Positions 54,241-64,000 of a stretch of DNA of 64,000 nt are shown here, piece after piece. Numbering within the stretch: the first letter of the stretch is position 1; each line of letters starts with the position of its first letter. The position numbers and the translations under genes are program-made. The DNA is taken from positions 1,984,001 through 2,048,000 of the forward strand of contig JARFIW010000453.1 in the NCBI GenBank assembly GCA_036346225.1. Direction: 5' to 3'. The stretch is from Platerodrilus igneus (Eukaryota > Arthropoda > Insecta > Coleoptera > Lycidae). A model generated the notes under the pieces. The model saw only the letters and a program-made list of their open reading frames with translations, was not told the origin of the DNA and did not search any database.

Positions 54241-55880
54241 TGCATTCACATATGTATTTAATAGTAACATGTTGATTATCCTTGTGTATATTTCCACATT
54301 TTATATTTATAATATCATTGATTTGAACTATTTGGGTTAGTAGGTGCTTGAAATTTAATATCTTTTTGTTCCAAAAAAATCTTAACTGTTATCATAAAGT
54401 GGAACATGTAAAATAGCATTTGAGCTGATTAACTTCTGTAGTCTAATTTAATTCTGAATCAGCTTAATAGCCGAAAATATTTAGTGACTAGGATTACAGT
54501 ATAATCTAACAGGTTAAAAGTATTTTTGGTAAAGTAAAGGACACATGTCATCTACAGTGATTCATATGCTATTTACAGACTATTGTATGTTATTATACAT
54601 AACGTGTGATCTACGAAATATCTCAGTTGATGGTATAAATCGGTCAAGTTGTACTTTGTCCATTAAATCTACTTTTCTGTTTCGATTTTACTCTACCCAT
54701 CAACGGTATTTAACCAATATAATTTTTATAATTATACTACAAATAAAAACCGAAAAATATAAAAATAATTTATTATCGGGGTTGTGTTATGAAGGTCACC
54801 ATTGTGTTCTAAACAAAGTGTAATTCTTTTAAAATCATCACTAACCTTTTCAGAAAGTTTGATGTCACTTATTTTTTACTAGTTGTATTGGTGGCACTTA
54901 TTTTTAAATCATCGATATCAAAAGCAGGAGTTTCATAGAGTTTTTCAAATGTAGTCACAAAAAAAAATCACAAGATCCAAGATCAACAAGACCATTTGGG
55001 AAAAATTGTGGTCGTATTTAAATGTATAACATGATTTTCTAAATATTTGTTATGTACAGTTTTGATCCCAGAAAATCTAGCTGGTGATCCACAGAAAAAC
55101 TCAGTGAAACTCTGTTAAAAATCCTGTTTTGGTAAAATACCGAAAACCTTGACTGTACTAACAAAGATGGTTGTCTACTAACTAGGTGGTATATGTTGTT
55201 TTAGTATTTTAAGAGGATTCCGGAATGCTGTCGAATGTGAAATGTGTCTTTATCAGGAAATATCTTGGACACGGGGTTTTTAGGGAAAGACCCAAAAGTG
55301 AAAGAATAACAAGAGGATGCCTAAACCTGAGATCAGGAGGATTCTGGCTTAAAATTTAGCTGAGAAATTGTTAAGTACTGTACTTAAACATAAAACAAAC
55401 CTTCACCAAAAAAACCTATTTAAAATGGCTAGTTGTAAAGAAGGTTTCTAAAATCAACTGTTAAATGACTTGACGTTTCAATCATGCTCTTAGGTAATTG
55501 CAAAATAATTTATTACAACAGTACTGTAGCTATGAAAAACCAAATATAAACTATTATAAATGACTCTTTTTGTCTATCTATGCACACTTACATGTTCATT
55601 ACAAATACATGTTACAGTTTTAAGCAAGTATTAAGCATCAAATATATCGCAAATTTACCTAACTAAAATCTTAATCTAAACACACAGTCGAACTATAGGT
55701 GCGTTTTGTCAGTTTGTGCAACACATTTCAAATATTTATTTAGTTACAAACTCTCTCTGGTATAGATTCAGATAGTTTCTCATACATACTTGATGAGTGA
55801 TTGTTGACTGTAGTTAAGGTGGATACCATGACGCCTACGGTGTCATTGCAACCCTCAACATATAGTTGTCGATCTGGGAA
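54241..55880. other. No recognised feature
   Basis: A 92-codon plus frame at 54545-54823 has no recognised motif and an irregular, AT-driven composition. No repeats were assigned. Confidence 0.35.
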
Positions 55881-55899
55881 CCAATATGCCCCTATAATT

Positions 55900-56510
55900 G
55901 AAAATAACTAACTTGATAGGGTATTATCCGAAACATTTGACGACTTTGTTTAAAAACCTTTATGTCAAAGATATACCTACTAAATTTCATGTTGTTTGTT
56001 TGGATTTTAAGTACGGAGTACTCTAATAAAAATGGATTTTCCCTCTCTAAAATAATTTGAGACATCCTTGGAAAACTTCGGGCAGATGAATTAAGACTGC
56101 AAAATGAAAATACGTTGTATTTTTTTCCTATCAAAGATGTATGTATAATGAACTTACGGATACTGTGAAGTCTTTATGCCCAGTCAATGAGATCACCAGC
56201 GTGCCAAATTATACATTATTGATCAAAACAAATTAATTATAAAACTAATAATTTACAACAAAATTATGATGATAACATCATCTCTAACTTTTAAAAACTG
56301 ACATAATGAATTGGACATTCCTTGAGTATGAACCGTATATGATACAAAATGATTTTGCCATAGATCAAAAGTTGTAGTAACCTAAAAATTATATTTCTTA
56401 AAGGAAATTGTCTAACCCTATTGGTGGGATTTACTAATACAGAAACTATTAAAATAAAATATAATTCTAAGCATGTTCAAGGAATGTCACATATTCCATA
56501 ATAAAAGCAA
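55900..56510. repeat. Dispersed repeat, copy 2 (partner at 190-800)
   Basis: Same order and orientation of shared blocks as copy 1 over about 600 bp. The minus frame at 55892-56134 contains SLNSSARSFPRMSQIILERE and MKFSRY, with a matching decayed peptide in copy 1, so the family probably once carried a gene on this strand. Confidence 0.6.
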
Positions 56511-57350
56511 TGTTTATTTTAGTAGTGTATGCATGATCTCTGTTTTTCTAGTCATATTTCTCTTGCAGTTCTTCATGTACCATACTTACAAATTTATAAG
56601 TGGCAACGGACAGACGTTCACGTTCTTAAAAATGTAAAACTAAATATATCAAATTAAATTTTGAAAAATGAGTTACTTTTAAAATACCTTGTCAAATATA
56701 TAATCCTTCTACAGTTAACAATCACCCAAACACCAATTTTCTGGGAATGTATCATAACCTTAAATTATGAATGATCACAACTCCACGTTCTTATAATATC
56801 AGAGTTAATGTAACCAGAAACGTGGAACCCCACTGCTTCAGTAAACACTATCTTCTGTCCAATGTTCTTATTAATTCTAGTATGATACAATTGTCAGAAT
56901 TTTGTTGTTAGTCTTTTCTCCTGAGTGCGAAAATCAAGCAAGTCAATTATTAAATGCCTAATAGTTTATATAAGAATCCCAAAGTATCAATGTTATGTCA
57001 GAAATAAAACTTCATTATTTTATGGAAAAAATTTAATATTGCTATGGGTAATTGAGATCCAAAAGTTCATAAAGATAAAGTTAACTACAACCCAGAGAAT
57101 TTCATGGATTTGAAAAAATCAAAATAATTTGTGTATATTTTGAATGGAGTTGATATCGTTTAAACTTAACATGTTTATGTGATTATGTTATGGTTAAACA
57201 TGAAAATATTAATACTTAATATGTTTTGTTTATAGAATTTATACATTCGTTATATAATATGGTATTTACGATATTGTTTTATACAAAAGCAATTGCATGG
57301 ATATTTTTACTTATGAAAAATTGCCTTTGTCTTGTGTATCAATAATGAGG
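56511..57350. other. No recognised feature
   Basis: AT-rich sequence between the dispersed repeat and a hAT element. Short frames only. Confidence 0.35.
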
Positions 57351-57360
57351 TGTGATAGAC

Positions 57361-59810
57361 TAGGCGTTGGCAACTCATGTAAGATGCCGTCTTAATTCTT
57401 TTTATTAGGACAAATCTTTTGGCGTTATTAAAACTGCTATAAAATGCAGTTGCAGTGGGGAAAATGTGTCTTTTAAAGTGTTAACATATTTATTAAAAAT
57501 AAACAACATAGTATTCTTGTAACATAAATAAGAGTAATAAATTTTAACGCAAACCTTGTCCCTTGACAGCTTTACTTATAATCTCAATATCGGTTGTTAC
57601 TTTGTTATTTTCAATTATGTGTTCGGTTCTTAAACAACTTCTTGTGGACTCAAAATATTTTTTATATAAGAAAAGATTTGTTCATATAGATATGTAAATC
57701 AACAATGGAAAGAGAGCACATGCAATTTTTTTCAAACAACTAAATTTATCTGGCAATGACGACCAACAATTTAAAATAGCAGTCAATTTATCATTAGAGT
57801 TATTTTCCAAGTTTTTTCGTAATTCAATAAATTTTGCTTTCTATAATTCTGAAGATGTTAGTTCGACTAGTTCCATTTCAAAATTATCAACTTTTATCTA
57901 CTCAGAAATTGACACTGCAAACAGAATTATTAATGGATCTATTAAATCTGATTTGACGAGGAAAAAATTTAGGCATATGAGCTTCGAAGTCTGCACCTTT
58001 TGGAAAATTCCTTATTAAGTACTTCAATATAAGTTTTAAGTTCATCTTTGCCTATGGTCGATTTACTTGCAAGTTCTTTAACATTTAGAAAGTAATTGTA
58101 GGTATCAGTATGGATATCACGGAAAAACATTTAATTTTGTAGAAAATCCTTTCCAATATTCAAAAAGTTCAAGCACTGTTTGACCATTTCCTTGCAATCT
58201 TAAATTTAATTCATTTATGTGTTTAGTTATATCAGACATAAACATCAATTTGCACAACCATTCTTTATCATTCAATTGTGGGTAATGTTGTTCCTTCTCA
58301 TAATGGAAAAACTTTTATGTGTTCCAGGCATGACACAAACTTATTCAAGGCATTACTTCGACTAAGCCAACGAACATGGCTGTATAAAGGAAGGTTTACC
58401 TATTTACTTTCCATTTTTTCTAACCGATTTAAATTGCCCATGTGTAGTGAAGAACAAATACACTATGAAATTAACTATTTCTAACTACTTTATTCTTTAC
58501 AGATACCGAGTGCTGTAACGAAATTTTGGCAACTAAATTTTTTTAGTGTATTGTGCAGTGGAAATTGTGTCCAATATGATTTTCAGGAAGTTTGACAAAT
58601 CCTCTTTCCTTGCCAACATTGCAGGAGCGTCATCTGTAGTTACACAAAAACATTAATACAAACAAAATTGTTTATGTTAATGTTTTTGCCTTCAAAACAA
58701 TTTTTAAATGAAGAAAGAATATCTTGTCACGTGATTGTCCCAGTTAGATGAACCAAATGGCATAGCTCTTCATAAACTTGATCTTCATTGTGCAGTACCG
58801 TGCAATTACTGCAAGGCACAATATCATTGATATCGGTGCTCTCATCAACAGCGACGCTAAATGCGTGTCTTGTAATCCAGAATTTTTTTGTTTTGTTGTT
58901 ACATTTTCTGCCTTTCAGTTATTCAACTTTCAGTTGTCATGCGGCAACCAGTATTTTTCGAATTTGAGATAAAAAAAATAAAATAAAAATGTAGTTAGTT
59001 GATTTGGTAAATCACTGAACAATATTTCAATACCATTTAGAAATGCGTCCTTTATATGTTCACCATCTGTGAAGAGTTTGTCTTTAACAACATAATAAGC
59101 AAGTGCAGAATTGCATGCGGTAGCTTTAGGTGTGATCCCACTGACCAAAAAATATAACTTGTTTCTTATATTTAGAAATAGCTCTTTTCATAGCTTCGCA
59201 TTTCTCATCAGAATTCTTAAGTATAGACATATTTAGTTTGAAAATGTATTTTGTATACTTAACGTGCGACGTACGACTCTTTCATGACATAACACATATT
59301 GAGCGTGGCATTTTTGTTGTACGAATAATATTCATTTGTCCAAGAGTCTTCTAATCATGTTTTTTTTATTGGCCGTTTGTTTAAATATGAGTGAATTGTC
59401 ACAATGATTAAACAAATCAGAAGTTGTCACTAAAAATGTAAAATAATCAGGTTCACGACTTGCATTAAATCAAATACAAGTTTTAACCGTATTCGCACAA
59501 AATAAAAGAAGAAAATGCGCTCTGTAACAACAGACGGGACAGCTAAGATAAAGACATTGTATGAAGTGGAATCAGAACACTAACTTCTGCATGCACGTGA
59601 GCGACACGGGGATCTAACCAAGAATTTCCGTTGATGCAAAATACAAATTGCAAACACCCATGAATTTGCCATCAAATAAAAAGCATGCTATTTTTAATTC
59701 CATACCTAAAATAAATAATTATACATTTTCTTAGATTTAAAATCACTATAATTCTATACTCTGGAGTGCCGTTGAAAATTGCACCGCTTGCTATAGGTTA
59801 CCTGCTCCCC
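57361..59810 (-). mobile_element. hAT DNA transposon, minus strand
   Basis: Bounded by direct repeats GTGATAGAC (57352-57360 and 59811-59819), consistent with an 8-bp hAT target duplication plus a matching base. The ends are TAGGCGTTGGCAAC and, reversed, GGGGAGCAGGTAAC. They share the G-GCAAC/GTAAC pattern of the hAT element at 4639-6948. The transposase on the minus strand is heavily damaged, so this copy is older. Confidence 0.75.
57545..59236 (-). pseudogene. hAT transposase relic (GTF2IRD2/ZBED5-like)
   Basis: Minus-strand pieces in order: EKCEAMKRAISKYKKQ (59200, after the BED finger), TPKATACNSALAYYVV with KLFTDGEHIKDAFLNGIEIL (59100), LHNEDQVYEELCHLVHLTGT (58780), TTDDAPAMLARKEDLSNF (58630; TTDGAPAM in intact relatives), VRWLSRSNALNKFVSCLEHI (58350), then KLMFMSDITKHINELNLRLQ (58230). 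Frequent stops and frameshifts. It is homologous to the transposase at 4943-6787. Confidence 0.75.
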
Positions 59811-59819
59811 GTGATAGAC

Positions 59820-61560
59820 CATTCATTGTATTTATAACTAGATTAAAACCAACTTTGGAACATAATGTTTACCTGAACACATGCATAAGCATAGCACAAC
59901 TGAACTTCTTTTAATTCTCATAAATGATTGTAAATCGAATAAACATTCATATGCTGCATTTGTACGTAATTGTTTGGTGTGACATATGATATGTCCATTT
60001 AAACACATAAAGCGCTAATGGTGTAAATAAGATTACTGTGCACCTAGTACTAAATCTGTCTAGGATATTTGTCACTTTGCGAGCTCTTAAATAAATATTC
60101 AAAATGAAATGTGAGTGTCATTATTACAAGCATGTTTTAACTAAATTAACTTTGGCAGCAATCTCTGTAAGTATCATCCATTATCACAAACTAGCATTAA
60201 CATTTATCAATCAAAATATATTGAGTCTGCCCAGCTGCAACCACTGACTTGATATTTGTAATATATTTAAATTTTGACTGGTATTAAATTTAGAAATGCA
60301 ATTTATAATTGGTAAGAAAGTATAACATAAGATTTACCTTGAGAAAATGGCATTGCTTGTCATAAACAAATATTTTTTATCTAAGGAGCATGCACAAGCA
60401 ACTTTCAACTAATCATAAAATTGTTCAAATCTTGTAAATTTACAACATTTGAAAGTACTTATTAGTGAGCATTGGTAAGCAAGTGGATCGCCTGTATCTA
60501 ATTTAACTGATATCGATTTTAGTAATCAGATGGCTAGCTGTTGTAATTTTTTATTAATAAGGAAAGTTTCTTTTAATTGCCTGCTCTATAGGTTTGTAAC
60601 AAAAGAAAATTTATTTCAAGGTGGTTTATAGTAAAAGAAATAACATATGGTTATAGTAATTATTTCAAAATTGAATTGTGTTTTATAACTATAAGTTCAC
60701 TTTAAACAGGAACACGTTAGCGAAACTTTGCTGCTTACAAGCACACATTTGTTGCAACACCAGATGATTAGCGTTTTAGAAATAGAAATTGTGCATGTGA
60801 TTTACGAACTAACATAACTCAATTATATGTGGTTGTTTGTTAAAAATCACTTATCAACACTACAAATAAACAATGAGCTAATAATGAAAATGTAATTGAA
60901 AAGTCAACATTGTGATTCTACTTGTCATCGTCTGCATAATTGAATATATTTATCATATTCTTCTCAAATGTGAAAGTTGTCTTGCTCAGAAAAGTAACTT
61001 TCAGATGCTTAACAATTATTTAAAAAATACCTTTTTCTTAGCGATGCAGTTTGCTAATGAAGTTTATATTTAGTAATTAACATTTTCCATAGTCAACTCT
61101 TGGTTACTTCACTTTTATATAAAATCTTTATATAAATATAAAAATTATATAATGGGATATAGTCCAGTAACAAAACAATAATTGAACAGAATTTTTAATC
61201 AAAAACTTAACATGTTGGCAACCATTTTCTTGCCTTTTTCAAAAGCTGCAAATTGAAACGACATGAATGGAAGTATATGTTAAGACTTACATAACTTACT
61301 TTGATTACTAATACAATATATAAAAGTTACATTTAATTGACAAGATTCACATTATATAAAGGTTGAATTATTAAATTAACAATTTAAAATTACCAACAGA
61401 GCACATTTTAAGCTTATGACGGTTCAAATCGGAAAGAAAGAAGCTCGTATAACATATGTAATTGACAAAACAATGGGTACGTTCCAAAGATGACTATGAT
61501 TACATTACTTACGAGTATTGATGAGAATATCTGATGTTAAATACTCAAAGAATGTTTGAA
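59820..61560. other. No recognised feature
   Basis: AT-rich, without frames over 60 codons or recognised repeats. Confidence 0.4.
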
Positions 61561-61569
61561 TTGATCCGT

Positions 61570-63990
61570 ATTATATAGGGCAGGGTAGATGTTTTAGACT
61601 CTATCTACATCCATTTTATTGTTTATTGGATTGAACTCCTTATTAATATAAAAAGCTTCTGCAAAAACCTGTTATTATAGTTTGGTTCATTGTCCAAGAT
61701 GATACTTTTATCAAATAAAGGTGCATGTTTGGTTGCATATACAAGCCAGGATAAACTGCACTTATGAGAATTCTTACGATAATCACTTTTATGTTGGGTT
61801 AGGCGACTCTTTAACCATTGACTGGTTTGCCCAATATAACTATTATAGCTGCACTTTATCTTGTAACCGATGTTACTGTTTAATGTTTTTTTGAGAACGA
61901 TCGTTCAATTTTGTGAAAAGATTTTTGATAATATTGTTGTATTCATAAATGAATGTAAGATTTCGTGGTTTCAAGCAATTTGACCAATAATGGAGTTAAA
62001 TTGTGTAAATATGGTAGCTTTTAAAAGTCAACCACTATTTGCGCTAGAATTAGTAAGATAATTATTGAATATGGCTTATGTAACAGTCTCTTAGGATAAC
62101 CATTATTTAATAAAGTATAAACTGGTAGTTTTTTATTTTTATTGATGAATTGAGGTTTAGATATCTGCTCAATACGATAAGATACAGCTTTGACAGTATT
62201 GAGTTTGTGCTGCATTGACTAATTGGAGAAGAAATTCAAGTACCTACCCGAATTTGTGGATTTCATGTACCAACCAAAGGTTAAAAGATTGTTTGGACCC
62301 CTGATAACTGACATCGAGAAAATGTAATCTACCATATACTTCCAATTCATATGTGTTCATTAAAATTATTGAACGTTGTATGGTTTGGTCAATAAATTGA
62401 CTGGGTAAGGAGTAAATGATGTCATCAACATACTTAACAAGAAAAACATCTCATAAGGTAGTTTTGGTAAAACTGCTCACAATAGGTTATCCATAATAAT
62501 CTGGGCTGTGACGGAGATAGAGGTGATCCGATTAGTATACCAAAAAGTTGGAGATAATATTTATCATAAAAGACAAAATAAGTATTATTGAAGACCAAAT
62601 TAACGATGGCAAAAAATAAATCTTCAGACATCTTATAATTACTCCCTTTATGTTTGTTGTGGTTCGTTTTGTATTTTTCTTGATCTTCTTTGGGAATTAA
62701 ATCACTCGTAGTTGTTAAAATCGTCTTTATTTACGTTTCGATCCATGACCTAGAATCGTTGTCAGTATAATAAAAATTTTCAAGTTTGACATTTATAGTA
62801 GTATTAAGTAAGTAGATTTATTGCATAACTCAATATAGGTTATTAGTTGACAAACTGTAGGTGACTTTGATTTATTAATGTTTGATATATGTGGTTTGAA
62901 TTTTAAAGTTTAGAAGAATGAGTGTATTCAATTTGTGTTGCGCTCTGGGAGCGACTTTGAGGTAGCCAATACGCTTAACGTGAAATCAGCTAATTAAATT
63001 TCATATAAATTGAATAACTTGATGTTTGGAATACATTTTTTAACATGTTTCTATTTATACGGTTGAGAGGATTGGTTAATAGAGAAGTGTTTGAATACAT
63101 TACCGTAAGGCTTAAGCAGCTGTTTTTTTATATTTATTATTAGGAGGAAAACTCATTATGATTTAGGCTACCTCTTTGGTAGATTTTAACTTCTCAAAGA
63201 AATTTAAGGAAAAAACTTATAATGAGGTTCAATCTTGTTCCAATTTTCTTTGGTGGTGGTGAGGACCAAAGGTAGATGAATATTAGTAAATAAAGAGGTT
63301 ACTTCTAACGAACTGGTAATGTGCTCCATGGACAGATGGAATTTCCTAAATTAATTAACAAACACAAAGCTGTCCTTTATTTTGTATCCCTCAAAAGTGA
63401 AAGTCAGTTGAAGAACGCTGGATAAAAAAGTGACAATACCATGTGTTGTGTATTCACTTTGAGCTGATAGGTCTCAAAGTAAGAACAGGTTTATGTATTT
63501 TGTGTACACCATAGTATTTACCTGAGGTGGAATTACAAATACTAAGTTGTTGCTTTTCAAAATCATACATCTTTTTATTGTAAAGAATCTTTATATGGTC
63601 ATTTATTTTTTTGTGGTAGTAAATGTAGCTTCCCTTTATAAAAGTTTATATCTAAACTTGGTCAGATATGTATTTTTTTACTTTATAAAACTGCTCATTC
63701 TGTCCATTGTAATACTGATTATTCTTTGGATTGTTTGCAAAGTTAATAATAATCGTGGAGACTTTTCTTCTAAGGATGTCTTTTCTTCTTTGGGATAATT
63801 CATTGGTATCAATAATGGTCTTGATTTTACTAACTTGCTGAGACCGATGTCTTTTGCTTGCAGTTGTAAACTAAACTTAGGTCCAAGAGATAGAAAATTT
63901 CTTTCTAACTCGTACTACACCAACTTTGTACCCTCTCTAAATTACTATAAGTACACATGTTCTCTTCTACTGTATAGTTACTGTGACTAT
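61570..63990 (-). mobile_element. Penelope-like element, degenerate
   Basis: Minus-strand order: TSGKYYGVHKIHKPVLTLRPISS (63480; start of PLE RT), SLEVTSLFTNIHLPLVLTTT (63270; catalytic region), FVFYDKYYLQLFGILIGSPL (62555), QHKLNTVKAVSYRIEQIS (62200) and the GIY-YIG-type region KCSYNSYIGQTSQWLKSRLT with QHKSDY (61830). RT followed by a GIY-YIG endonuclease defines Penelope-like elements. About 530 bp at 62640-63170 interrupts the RT and holds repeat sequence shared with 46345-46430. The 5' end may lie beyond the window. Confidence 0.75.
62640..62735 (-). repeat. Penelope-associated repeat, copy B
   Basis: Matches 46345-46430 at most positions. It is located inside the interruption of the Penelope-like RT and is probably a terminal (pLTR or tail) piece of the same or a related element. 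Confidence 0.65.
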
Positions 63991-64000
63991 TTTGACATCA

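Overview
The window is AT-rich eukaryotic nuclear DNA, most likely from an insect. Its host genes have GT-AG introns, several of them only about 46-56 nt long. The PIP4K protein resembles insect PIP4K, and the repeats are a typical arthropod mix (RTE, CR1/Jockey-like and L1/Tx1-like LINEs, hAT, pogo/jerky, Tc1/mariner, Ty3-type LTR, Penelope-like). The order or species cannot be read from the sequence.

Two host genes can be reconstructed exon by exon. A three-exon TOMM7 gene (54 residues) is on the minus strand at 25879-26144. A seven-exon PIP4K gene (417 residues) is on the plus strand at 31166-51567. Its first five exons are compact, with two introns of 46 and 56 nt, but introns 5 and 6 are 10.5 kb and 7.8 kb and packed with transposons. 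A possible small gene follows at 52825-53151, and a phase-compatible antisense exon pair lies in PIP4K intron 6 (46692-47287). Neither was recognised.

Layout: 1-4.6 kb holds old dispersed repeat, a mariner relic and a retroposed tRNA-like unit. 4.6-7 kb is a hAT element with a perfect 8-bp target duplication. 7-14.6 kb is an L1/Tx1-like LINE (minus) split by a CR1/Jockey-like LINE (plus). 14.7-20 kb is an internally deleted Ty3-type LTR element inserted in an RTE-related fragment. 20.8-24.4 kb has a LINE fragment and a pogo/jerky-like relic. 25.4-31 kb is relatively transposon-poor and contains TOMM7. 31-51.6 kb is PIP4K with a long-TIR mariner of the DD41D type, two hAT relics, a second mariner, RTE pieces and Penelope-related debris in its introns. 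53.8-54.2 kb has TA microsatellites and an RTE tail. 56-59.8 kb has a second copy of the 0.2-0.8 kb repeat and a minus-strand hAT with target duplication. 61.5-64 kb is a degenerate minus-strand Penelope-like element running towards the window edge.

All transposon coding regions are broken by stops, frameshifts or deletions. Among them only the host genes look functional.
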